Of a stretch of DNA of 15,870 nt, positions 1-6,351 are shown piece after piece. The position numbers and the translations under genes were made by a program. Every line of letters begins with the position of its first letter. Position 1 is the first letter of the stretch. The notes beneath the pieces are model-generated. The model ran no database searches. It was given only the letters and a program-made list of their open reading frames with translations, and was not told the origin of the DNA. Origin of the DNA: Candidatus Gottesmanbacteria bacterium (lineage in GTDB: Bacteria > Patescibacteriota > Microgenomatia > UBA10105 > UBA927); NCBI GenBank assembly GCA_026396845.1, contig JAPLWC010000004.1, positions 1 through 15,870 on the forward strand, read 5' to 3'.

Positions 1-1
1 T

Positions 2-526
2 GACTACAGCAGTTTACCGTATCTATCATATGCAAAAGGATTCGTCAAAAATTACAGCGAATATTTGGGTTTAGACAGCAGCAAGGTACTGGCTTTTTTC
101 CGGAGACAAACAGCGGAAGTCACCCGTTCAAGTTTATTGCCGAAAGGAGTTTCAGAGCCGATGGGTACGTCACTATTTCAGCTGACACCGGGGAAATTTT
201 TAGCAGGTATTCTTATTGCCCTCGTTCTCATATTTTTGGGCTATTTGGGCCTTCAATACGGAAAACTCAACCAGCCACCGGGCTTATCGGTGGACGCACC
301 GGCCAATCAACTTGTCGTGCATGAACGACGCGTGGATATCCTCGGGAAAACCGATCCGGACGCGACGATTACTGTGAATGGCATTAATATTCTTGTGCGC
401 GCAGACGGTAAATTCTTTGATCAGACTCCTTTAGATATCGGTCCAAACAAAATTACCATTATTGCAACGAGCAGGTTCGGTAAAACAACGACGATTGTAC
501 GAGAAGTGGGGTTGCAATTACCGTAG
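2..526 (+). CDS. RodZ-like HTH membrane protein with extracytoplasmic Ig-like domain (5' partial)
   Basis: The frame is open from the left edge, so the gene starts upstream; the TTG at 65 is only an internal codon. The visible 174 residues begin with the end of a RodZ-type helix-turn-helix domain: the stretch FVKNYSEYLGLDSSKVLAFF (about 41-100) matches the 'GYLRNYARLLGLD' end of HTH_25. A single membrane segment follows (about 200-262, LAGILIALVLIFLGYLGLQY). The C-terminal domain (about 275-520) has the pattern 'V.G.TDPDATITVNG.....DG.F....L..G.N.I.I.A', typical of glucodextranase_B/Ig-like domains in CPR surface proteins. By family the HTH end is cytoplasmic and the Ig-like domain is outside. 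A role in cell shape or in anchoring the cytoskeleton to the wall is inferred from RodZ. It ends with TAG at 524-526. Confidence 0.75.
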   Translation, partial: DYSSLPYLSYAKGFVKNYSEYLGLDSSKVLAFFRRQTAEVTRSSLLPKGVSEPMGTSLFQLTPGKFLAGILIALVLIFLGYLGLQYGKLNQPPGLSVDAPANQLVVHERRVDILGKTDPDATITVNGINILVRADGKFFDQTPLDIGPNKITIIATSRFGKTTTIVREVGLQLP

Positions 527-540
527 GTGCCGAGTATACT
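512..540 (+). promoter_or_regulatory. Candidate sigma-70-type promoter for the YtxG/YtxH-like pair
   Basis: TTGCAA (512-517), a 17-base spacer and TATACT (535-540) lie across the end of the RodZ-like gene. The expected transcription start is around 547, giving a leader of only about 8 bases before the ATG at 556. Seen by eye only; -35 matches consensus at 4 of 6 and -10 at 5 of 6. Confidence 0.45.
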
Positions 541-555
541 GAAATCCACTGCCCT

Positions 556-816
556 ATGGACGCGACACAACTTACCATTATCATTATCAGTTTTGCCCTC
601 GCCATTCTTCTTATAGTTTTGGGTATTCAAGTGTGGTACATCCTCAAAGAGATGCGGCTATCGTTGCAAAAAATGAATAAAATGCTTGATGATGCCGGGA
701 AAGTAAGCGGTGCAGTCTCGGAAGGTGTCATCGGTATGTCCGGATTCGTCAATGGGCTTAAAACCGGTATCAGTGCCATCACATCACTGATTCATAAAAA
801 AGAAGAACATGAGTGA
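556..816 (+). CDS. Small membrane-anchored protein, YtxG/DUF948-like
   Basis: An 86-residue protein with one N-terminal membrane segment (about residues 6-28), then an amphipathic helical tail (KEMRLSLQKMNKMLDDAGKV...) and a charged end. Size, topology and position just before a YtxH-like gene resemble the Bacillus ytxG-ytxH pair, whose first member belongs to DUF948. No catalytic motif is visible, and the molecular function of the family is poorly known. It overlaps the next gene by 8 bases (809-816), which suggests translational coupling. The start at 556 is the only ATG that keeps the membrane segment; no clear SD precedes it. Calling it DUF948-like is an inference from architecture and context. 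Confidence 0.6.
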   Translation: MDATQLTIIIISFALAILLIVLGIQVWYILKEMRLSLQKMNKMLDDAGKVSGAVSEGVIGMSGFVNGLKTGISAITSLIHKKEEHE

Positions 817-1207
817 TAATAATCAATCTCACGGAACGGATATAAAGTTTCTTGCCGGATTTTTTATTGGCGGGCTCATCGGCGCACTGACTATTTTCTT
901 TTTAGGGACGAAAGAGGGAAAGAAAGCTGGGAAGTTATTACAGCAAAAAGGGGAAGATGTGTTGGGTGAGCTGGAGGATCAGGTGGAAGAGCTGGAACAG
1001 AAAGGGAAAGATTTATTGAAACACGGTGAAGAGATCAAAGAGCAGGTTCTTGAAAAGATAGAAGATAAATCAGAAGAGTTTACCGAAACCGCATCACGAA
1101 AACTGGATAGCGCCTTGGCCCACATCGAAGAAATTCAGGAACACGGCCGCGAAACGACCGCCAGCATCCGCAAACGCCTCTTCAAAAACCTGCCGAAGAA
1201 ATCCTAA
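809..1207 (+). CDS. YtxH-like membrane-anchored coiled-coil protein
   Basis: 132 residues. A hydrophobic, glycine-rich anchor (about residues 13-33, FLAGFFIGGLIGALTIFFLG) is followed by TKEGKKAGKLL. This glycine-rich segment plus 'T.eG.k.R/A..l' is the hallmark of the YtxH family. The rest is a highly charged Glu/Lys-rich coiled coil (residues 45-120), ending in a basic tail (KRLFKNLPKKS). YtxH proteins are linked to stress and envelope conditions in Firmicutes, but their biochemical role is not established. The gene overlaps its YtxG-like neighbour by 8 bases, so the two are very probably one operon. Only a weak purine stretch (AGAAGAA) precedes the ATG. Confidence 0.75.
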   Translation: MSDNNQSHGTDIKFLAGFFIGGLIGALTIFFLGTKEGKKAGKLLQQKGEDVLGELEDQVEELEQKGKDLLKHGEEIKEQVLEKIEDKSEEFTETASRKLDSALAHIEEIQEHGRETTASIRKRLFKNLPKKS

Positions 1208-1250
1208 TCATTTTTTACTCCTCACGATTATAGTCTGCATAGTTTGATGA

Positions 1251-1256
1251 TATAAT
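1251..1256 (+). promoter_or_regulatory. Consensus -10 box 7 bases before the alaS ATG
   Basis: A perfect TATAAT at 1251-1256 is followed by seven bases and then the alaS ATG at 1264. The -35 region is poor (TTATAG at 1228-1233 with a 17-base spacer). Transcription would be expected to start at about 1262-1264, giving a leaderless message. No SD is present. Confidence 0.5.
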
Positions 1257-1263
1257 CGTAACT

Positions 1264-2985
1264 ATGAGATCCGCTGATTTGAGGAAAAAATATATTGAGT
1301 TTTTTAAGGCCCGTGGGCATGTGGAGATTCCGTCCGCCCCTTTGGTTCCGGAGAACGATCCGACGACATTATTTACTTCAAGCGGCATGCAGCCATTGAT
1401 CCCGTATTTATTGGGTCAAAAACATCCTTTGGGGAAGAGGTTGGTAAACAGCCAGCGGTCATTCCGGGCCGCGGACATTAATGAGGTCGGCGATACCTGC
1501 CATACGACATTTTTTGAGATGCTCGGCAACTGGTCACTCGGAGACTATTTTAAGCAAGAACAGTTGCCGTGGATTTTGGAATTTTTGACTCAAGGCTTGA
1601 AATTACAGAAAGATAAATTATTTCATATATTTTATTATGGCGTTGATAAAAATTGGTGGAGCCGGTCGGGTGAACCGGCTAGTATGCCATCAGGAGAACC
1701 GGGCGGGCCCGACTCGGAAGTATTTTATGATTTCGGCCCTTCGGCAAGCTCAGGGCAAGTACACGAATGCCATCCGAATTGCCAGTGCGGCAGGTTCATG
1801 GAAATTGCCAACTCCGTCTTTATGCAATACCAAAAGATGGGAGACGGATCACTAAAGGAATTGTCACAAAAGAATGTCGATTTCGGCGGGGGATTGGAGC
1901 GCCTTGTCGCCGTGACAGAAAAAACTCCGGATGTGTTTAAAACTGACCTATTTATTCCGATGATTACAATTCTCGAACACGTTTCCGGAAAAACATATGG
2001 ATCGGTTGAAGCAGAAACCCGGGCGATGCGTATTATCGCGGATCACATCAAGGGCGCGGTGATGATGATGGCAGACGGCGTCCTGCCGTCAAACAAGGCG
2101 CAGGGGTATATGCTGCGCCGGCTTATCAGGCGGTCATTATTATATGGCCGTAAATTAGGATTGCTAAAAGATCTTACGTACATCGTAAAATTGGTTGAGC
2201 CGGTCGCCGCGATATATGAATCGGCATACCCGGCAGTAGTGGAGAAAGCTGCGGAAATCAAACTTCTCTTGCAAGAAGAAGCACTGCGATTCGGGAAAAC
2301 ACTTGAGCGTGGGTTATCGGAGTTCGAGAAAGCAACAGATTCCGAATTGAATAATTTATTTGCATTTAATCTTTTTCAAACATATGGTTTTCCATTGGAA
2401 ATTACAGAGGAATTATATAAACAAAAAGGAAAAACGGTAGACAAAAAGAATTTTGAACATATTTTTCAAGCACATCAGGCCCTTTCTCGGAGGGCTGCAA
2501 AGGGTATGTTTGCCGGTGGGCTTGCGGATCACAGTAAACAGACGTCGAGATTGCATTCGGCCCATCATTTGCTTCTTGCTGCACTTCAAAAAATTGTGGA
2601 TTCCACCATTCATCAGAGGGGAAGTAATATTACGGTCGAGCGCTTGCGCATGGACTTTAATTTTACGCGGAAAGTGACTCTGGAAGAATTGAAAAAAGTT
2701 GAGGAATTAGTGAACGGAAAAATTAAGGAAGATGTAAAAGTTGAACGGGTTGAAATGCCACGCGAAGAAGCAGAGAAGGTTGGCGCGCAAATGGAATTCG
2801 GGCATAAATACCCTGATCGCGTGAGCGTCTATTTTATGGGTCCGCGCGACCACTATTTTTCTGCAGAGTTTTGCGGCGGGCCGCACGTGACCCATACGGG
2901 AGAAATCGGTCATTTCAAGATACTGAAAGAAGAATCCGCCGGTTCCGGCATCCGCCGTATCTACGCGGCACTATCTACCCCATAG
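1264..2985 (+). CDS. alaS: Alanine--tRNA ligase, short CPR-type form
   Basis: Attaches alanine to tRNA(Ala) and edits mischarged Ser/Gly-tRNA. Class II core motifs are clear: RSFRAADINEVGDTCHTTFFEMLGNWSLGDYF (residues 66-97), GGPDSEVFYDFG (147-158), DFGGGLERL (206-214) and the tRNA-recognition helix RAMRIIADHIKGAV...ADGVLPSNKAQGYMLRRLIRR. The editing domain keeps its metal site: HxxxH (H431, H435) and CxxxH (C537, H541). A Cys cluster CHPNCQC (about 170-176) precedes RFMEIANSVFMQY, as I recall from CPR enzymes. The protein is 573 residues against about 870 in E. coli. It stops right after the editing domain (SGIRRIYAAL), so the C-Ala domain is absent. About 40 residues also seem missing at F120-I122, where other AlaRSs have a 'VFAGDDE...IW...G..RI' segment. 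The 3' end overlaps a minus-strand gene by 25 bases. Confidence 0.95.
   Translation: MRSADLRKKYIEFFKARGHVEIPSAPLVPENDPTTLFTSSGMQPLIPYLLGQKHPLGKRLVNSQRSFRAADINEVGDTCHTTFFEMLGNWSLGDYFKQEQLPWILEFLTQGLKLQKDKLFHIFYYGVDKNWWSRSGEPASMPSGEPGGPDSEVFYDFGPSASSGQVHECHPNCQCGRFMEIANSVFMQYQKMGDGSLKELSQKNVDFGGGLERLVAVTEKTPDVFKTDLFIPMITILEHVSGKTYGSVEAETRAMRIIADHIKGAVMMMADGVLPSNKAQGYMLRRLIRRSLLYGRKLGLLKDLTYIVKLVEPVAAIYESAYPAVVEKAAEIKLLLQEEALRFGKTLERGLSEFEKATDSELNNLFAFNLFQTYGFPLEITEELYKQKGKTVDKKNFEHIFQAHQALSRRAAKGMFAGGLADHSKQTSRLHSAHHLLLAALQKIVDSTIHQRGSNITVERLRMDFNFTRKVTLEELKKVEELVNGKIKEDVKVERVEMPREEAEKVGAQMEFGHKYPDRVSVYFMGPRDHYFSAEFCGGPHVTHTGEIGHFKILKEESAGSGIRRIYAALSTP
1737..1755 (+). repeat. Short interspersed-repeat-like sequence inside alaS
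   Basis: CCCTTCGGCAAGCTCAGGG lies in alaS between the GGPDSEVFYDFG motif and the CHPNC cluster. It reads GPSASSGQ in the coding frame and ALRQAQGK in another frame. From memory, near-identical sequences (CCCTTCGACAAGCTCAGGG, giving STSSGQ, RQAQGR or FDKLR peptides) recur through many CPR and Chloroflexi genomes. Only one copy is seen here, so calling it a repeat rests on that recollection. Confidence 0.45.
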
Positions 2986-3545
2986 AGAAGTCTGTTCGCA
3001 ACTATTTTCATTCCGCCGTAGAAACACATGACGGCTTCTTGATCGTTCTTGAATTGGAGATGCAATGCAGTTTTCAACGCATGCCATTTAACGACGATAT
3101 CAACATCTTCCAAAGGGAGATGATGCGGCACGATGATACTTCCTACAGTTATGTTGGCCCCGTCCATAGCGGCGGCAAACGCAGCGCGCGGGATAGGAAG
3201 CTTAAATTCTGGAAGAAAAACGTCTAGTTGTTGATCCTCCAATACACGAAACTTATTCGGAAAGAAGAATGATCCATGATGTATTTCAACAAGTTTACCC
3301 GTCGACGGTCGCGTAATAAAAATATCGCGGTCACCCAATAGCGCTTCATGTTCTAGGGTTTCCACAAATGTTCTGTGCATTGTGACGTGTCTGACCAATT
3401 GCATCAGGTTTTCTGGATCTATCGGAGGTTGATAACCTGCCTTTTTGAGTTGGGCTGCCCATTTGAGAAGTTTAGAATATGGAAATTGCTGGTCAATCCG
3501 ACCTGATAGTTCTGTATATGCGGCTTTTGATTCTACGGCTGGCAT
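2961..3545 (-). CDS. Hypothetical protein, unrecognised family
   Basis: 194 residues, soluble-looking, with no membrane segment, signal peptide or motif I recognise. I prefer the ATG at 3545 (MPAVESKAAY...) over the upstream TTG at 3569, because TACTAT sits six bases before the ATG. The TTG form would add eight residues (MILCYYRV) and read through that -10 box. The protein looks mixed alpha/beta, with a helical first half and hydrophobic strands later (ITVGSIIVPHHL, EDVDIVVKWHAL). It faces alaS tail-to-tail, overlapping it by 25 bases. It is divergent from the split J-like gene. Codon use matches its neighbours, so it is probably real. I cannot assign a function. Confidence 0.65.
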   Translation of the reverse strand: MPAVESKAAYTELSGRIDQQFPYSKLLKWAAQLKKAGYQPPIDPENLMQLVRHVTMHRTFVETLEHEALLGDRDIFITRPSTGKLVEIHHGSFFFPNKFRVLEDQQLDVFLPEFKLPIPRAAFAAAMDGANITVGSIIVPHHLPLEDVDIVVKWHALKTALHLQFKNDQEAVMCFYGGMKIVANRLLYGVDSAA

Positions 3546-3551
3546 GACGCG

Positions 3552-3557
3552 ATAGTA
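3552..3557 (-). promoter_or_regulatory. Candidate -10 box 6 bases before the minus-strand gene start
   Basis: Read on the minus strand, TACTAT is followed by CGCGTC and then ATG at 3545. The spacing matches the other -10/ATG arrangements in the window. No convincing -35 is visible and there is no SD. Confidence 0.35.
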
Positions 3558-3595
3558 GCATAAAATCAATACAAATTCATTTTTGAGAGCCGTAG

Positions 3596-3624
3596 TTGCT
3601 TCCGCGTACGCTCACTGCTACTAT
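3596..3624 (+). promoter_or_regulatory. Candidate promoter for the split J-like gene / envelope operon
   Basis: TTGCTT (3596-3601), a 17-base spacer and TACTAT (3619-3624). A purine tract AGGAGGAGGG (3631-3640) follows, then the small hairpin GAGG-GAA-CCTC with four T. The purine tract is about 16 bases from the ATG at 3657, too far for an ordinary SD. Confidence 0.4.
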
Positions 3625-3656
3625 GGTGTAAGGAGGAGGGAACCTCTTTTGTATCT

Positions 3657-3899
3657 ATGAAATTACCGGCCGCCATCGGCAATTTATTCGGGAAAAAACA
3701 GGAGAAGAGGGAAGTATTTGCATCGCTCCTTTTGGATGTTGAATACGCATCCGCGGCCCTCTGGGAGATGGACGACCGCGGTATCCCGCGAATCATCGCC
3801 ACTGCGACCGGTGCTGTCGCCGCTGACACGTGGGAAGACCGGTTGAATGCAATTGATGATACGCTGGCTAGTGTGGAGGATAAGGCGTGGCGCCCATAG
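3657..3899 (+). CDS. N-terminal fragment of PilM-like/baseplate-J-like membrane protein (split gene)
   Basis: 80 residues: MKLPAAIGNLFGKKQEKREVFASLLLDVEYASAALWEMDD... and then a helical stretch ending ASVEDKAWRP. This looks like the first strands of an actin-like/PilM-type (SHS2) domain, as found at the start of large Microgenomates proteins that later carry a membrane anchor and a J-like region. The expected continuation (a second strand-helix unit of roughly 80-100 residues leading to '...PIGFV') is missing. Instead the frame stops at 3897-3899, and the next open frame begins with APIGFVSIHQAL. Either the gene is broken by a deletion plus frameshift, or the protein is made as two chains. 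The ATG at 3657 has no well-spaced SD. Confidence 0.55.
   Translation: MKLPAAIGNLFGKKQEKREVFASLLLDVEYASAALWEMDDRGIPRIIATATGAVAADTWEDRLNAIDDTLASVEDKAWRP
3875..3879 (+). promoter_or_regulatory. Strong Shine-Dalgarno for the second half of the split gene
   Basis: GGAGG at 3875-3879 lies seven bases before the GTG at 3887, inside the end of the 80-residue frame. It supports GTG 3887 as a working start and allows coupled translation across the 13-base overlap, although it may be coincidental coding sequence (Val-Glu-Asp). Confidence 0.4.
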
Positions 3900-5737
3900 G
3901 ATTTGTTTCCATACACCAGGCGCTCATGTATAAACTGAAAAAGGACGAGGGTGTGCCGCCGAGCGTCATATTTTTAGGCATTTCCCACCATAATGTATCA
4001 CTGTCTCTGTATAAAGTCGGGGTACTTTCCGGGCAAAAAACACTTTCGTATAGCGGTGATATCGCTATACAGGTAGAGGAACTTCTGAAACAATTTAAAG
4101 ATTTGGAAGTTTTACCCGCGCGGATATTATTGTACGGTCACGACGGAAAAGATCTCGGTCAAGTCAAAAGCGATCTCCTCAAGTATCCCTGGACGACCCG
4201 TGTGAATTTTCTGCATTTCCCCAAGATAGAAATTATTACTCCGGAAGAAGTGGTTGCAGCTATATCACTTGCCGGTGCCAGTGAACTGGCAAATGAAATG
4301 AAGGAGGAAGAAGTATCCCAGCCAGAGGCTGGTCGGCCTTTGGCCGAGGAACCGAAGCAGGAGGAACCCATAGACGCAGAAGCGGAGGCTGAGGCGGAAG
4401 AAATAGAAGAGGGAGAAAATATCATTCAGGAGGAAGAGCCCAATGTCGTTGTAGTAGACCCTTCACGGTTCGGATTCCGGAAAAATGTTGACGTGTTGGA
4501 AGAAACAGAACAGCCGGCACCCGTTGCCTCACCTTCCACGCACCGAAAACCTTTTACAATAAAGATTCAGAAGATTGATGTGGCCGCACTTATCGCACGC
4601 TTCCGCGCGGGGGGTGTCCTGCCGGTCATCGGGGTTGTCGCCGTAGTTATTCTTTTGGGCGGATTTATCTATTGGGCGGCGCCTCACGCGACGGTGACGG
4701 TACTGGAATCACCTAAATCCATCAGCGATTCGGAGCAAATTATCATTGATCCTGCGGCAACGAGCGTGGATGCAGAAAACAAAATTATCCCGGGCAGTAA
4801 ACAAACACTTTCCGTCAGTGAAGATAAAACAATAGCCGTTACCGGCAAAAAAAACGTCGGTGACCCCGCGAAAGGATCTGTCACAATATACAATAAAACA
4901 TTAAGTGGAAAATCCCTATCTAAAGGAACAGCGCTGACCGCGGGGTCATTGGAGTTTACTTTTGACGGGGATACCTCAGTCGCGTCTGCAAGCGAGGATC
5001 TCGGCGGGAGAACCTATGGGAAGGTTTCAGCCGCAATTACCGCTGCCCAAATTGGTGCTAACAGCAATATGCCTACGAACACTACATTTGCCATAAAAGG
5101 ATTTTCGAGTGATGAAATGACCGCGAATAATCCCCAGGCGCTTACCGGCGGCACGAGCCGCGAAGTCACAGTGGTCTCCCGTGCGGATTATGATGCATTA
5201 GTTGCCGCAGCGCAAAAAGATTTGGTGGATCAGGCAAAACAGGGGCTTACGGCAAGCGTCGCAGGTACGGCAAAACTTATCGGGGACACGATTCAGACGA
5301 CAGTAACCCAGAAGTCGTTTGCCCAGGAACTGGACCAGGAAGCAACACAATTGTCCGGTAAAGTGACCGTAACCGTTTCCGGGATTTCTTACAGCGATGA
5401 TGACGTCAAAACGCTCCTCAAAGCGTTTATCGCCAAAGACATCCCGCAGGGATTTACGTTATCCGAAAGCCGCACGCAGGTATCGTTAGATAAAGTTGTG
5501 GTGAAAAAGAACGGGACAATCGCGGCAGTGGCAACCATTAAAACCGATGCGGTTCCGACTTTGGATATTGCCGCCATTCAGAAAAACTTAGCAGGAAAGA
5601 AAATATCCGATGCAACGGCATATCTGCGTGCCATGCCCGGTATTGCCGGCATGGAAGTATCGGTCCGGATGAGTCCATGGAAAAATAGATTGCCGATTAA
5701 TGCAAAAAATATTTCCGTCGGACTTGCAATACAATAA
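3887..5737 (+). CDS. Membrane-anchored PilM-like / baseplate-J-like surface protein (main part)
   Basis: 616 residues from GTG 3887; an in-frame TAA at 3881 blocks any earlier start. Residues 1-135 (APIGFVSIHQALMYKLKKDEGVPPSVIFLGISHHNVSLSLYKVG...) resemble the second half of an actin-like/PilM fold. Residues 136-190 are a low-complexity Glu/Ala linker (AEAEAEAEEIEEGEN). One membrane segment follows at about 244-264. The rest (265-616) is an extracytoplasmic beta-rich region. Its 'TGKKNVGDPAKGSVTIYNKTLSGKSLSKGTALT' pattern is, as I recall, what gets such CPR proteins annotated 'baseplate J/gp47 family'. By topology it would link a cytoplasmic domain to a cell-surface domain. No other phage structural gene is present, so a phage origin is not supported. 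It probably shares an operon with the sortase-like gene downstream. Confidence 0.65.
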   Translation: MAPIGFVSIHQALMYKLKKDEGVPPSVIFLGISHHNVSLSLYKVGVLSGQKTLSYSGDIAIQVEELLKQFKDLEVLPARILLYGHDGKDLGQVKSDLLKYPWTTRVNFLHFPKIEIITPEEVVAAISLAGASELANEMKEEEVSQPEAGRPLAEEPKQEEPIDAEAEAEAEEIEEGENIIQEEEPNVVVVDPSRFGFRKNVDVLEETEQPAPVASPSTHRKPFTIKIQKIDVAALIARFRAGGVLPVIGVVAVVILLGGFIYWAAPHATVTVLESPKSISDSEQIIIDPAATSVDAENKIIPGSKQTLSVSEDKTIAVTGKKNVGDPAKGSVTIYNKTLSGKSLSKGTALTAGSLEFTFDGDTSVASASEDLGGRTYGKVSAAITAAQIGANSNMPTNTTFAIKGFSSDEMTANNPQALTGGTSREVTVVSRADYDALVAAAQKDLVDQAKQGLTASVAGTAKLIGDTIQTTVTQKSFAQELDQEATQLSGKVTVTVSGISYSDDDVKTLLKAFIAKDIPQGFTLSESRTQVSLDKVVVKKNGTIAAVATIKTDAVPTLDIAAIQKNLAGKKISDATAYLRAMPGIAGMEVSVRMSPWKNRLPINAKNISVGLAIQ

Positions 5738-5740
5738 TTT

Positions 5741-5810
5741 ATGCCAGGTGGTAGCCCCGCATTACTACTTGGTATTTATATAAATAAATCGCGGGATCTC
5801 TACCTGGTAT
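5741..5810 (+). repeat. 70-base imperfect inverted repeat reaching the sortase start codon
   Basis: The arms 5741-5760 and 5791-5810 can pair over 20 positions, 17 of them as pairs (three G-U). The 30-base AT-rich loop contains the perfect 14-base palindrome TATTTATATAAATA (5773-5786). The right arm includes the first two bases of the ATG at 5809. It has no T-run, so it is not an ordinary terminator. It could be an operator, a start-occluding RNA fold or a small palindromic element. Confidence 0.6.
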
Positions 5811-6351
5811 GCCTTTATACCGTTATGTTAAAAGTGTCCCGAGGATACCCCGCGATCGCCGGGGATTACGCGCGGTATCTTTCCTTTTCATTGCAGTGGG
5901 TACCGGTATTTTAATCTGGACGTTTTGGCCGATTGTATCATTTAGCATGATGAGCGGCGATTTGTTTTCCGAGATCGTGACCCCTCTGCAGGATAGTACG
6001 GCGTATGCGGCACCCAACACAAATCCCCTCGGTAGTGATCTCACAAATCCCAACGCATGGTTTCCGACCAGTCCGCAGAAAAGGGTTGTAACGCCCGTTA
6101 ATACCTATACCCTGTCGATCCAGAAACTTAAAATTCAGGATGCGACGGTTACGGTTGCAGGTAATATTTCGTATGACGGTATTTCGTATAAATATATTGT
6201 GTATGATTTGGCGGTTACGGACCCCAGTGATTTATCGGCGCTCGCGCAACGGTTTGATGATTCGTATCTGACGCTTGTAACCTGCGTCCCGCCGGGAACG
6301 TATTGGCAACGGCTTCACGTATTTGCGAAATTAGCGCGGCCGGCATCATGA
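5809..6351 (+). CDS. Sortase-like protein lacking the catalytic-His segment
   Basis: 180 residues with an N-terminal membrane anchor (about 20-45) and a Ser/Pro/Asn-rich linker. The sortase start is YTLSIQKLKIQDATVTV (100-116) and the sortase end is YKYIVYDLAVTDPSDLSALAQRFDDSYLTLVTCVPPGTYWQRLHVFAKL (127-175). The catalytic Cys (C159, in TLVTC) and Arg (R168) are present. The middle of the family is missing, namely the roughly 60-70 residues with the 'HYPGTALPGE.GN.VIFGHS' block that carries the catalytic His. The frame passes straight through this point (AGNISYDG, about 6155-6177). Sortases attach proteins to the cell wall or to each other by transpeptidation. Without the His this protein should be inactive unless the sequence is incomplete. 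The start ATG 5809 has no SD. The stop overlaps the next ATG as ATGA. Confidence 0.75.
   Translation: MPLYRYVKSVPRIPRDRRGLRAVSFLFIAVGTGILIWTFWPIVSFSMMSGDLFSEIVTPLQDSTAYAAPNTNPLGSDLTNPNAWFPTSPQKRVVTPVNTYTLSIQKLKIQDATVTVAGNISYDGISYKYIVYDLAVTDPSDLSALAQRFDDSYLTLVTCVPPGTYWQRLHVFAKLARPAS

Noticed and set aside
1660..1680. Hairpin AGCCGGT/ACCGGCT in alaS
   Set aside because: It encodes conserved synthetase residues (SRSGEPA) and has no T-run, so it is probably chance.
1637..1855. 72-codon overlapping frame in alaS containing ALRQAQGK
   Set aside because: It is a shadow frame; its repeat-like peptide comes from the interspersed sequence, not from a real gene.
3566..3916. 116-codon open frame on the minus strand opposite the start of the J-like gene
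   Set aside because: Low-complexity Ser/Arg-rich translation, no start signal, and it is antisense to a better-supported coding frame.
3887..5737. Phage tail/baseplate module
   Set aside because: Only the J-like extracytoplasmic region resembles such proteins; it is membrane-anchored, and there are no neighbouring tail, capsid or integrase genes.
6303..6347. Upstream extension of the AMP phosphorylase frame (MATASRICEISAAG)
   Set aside because: It overlaps the conserved end of the sortase-like protein and has no homology to the family; the ATGA-coupled start at 6348 is preferred.
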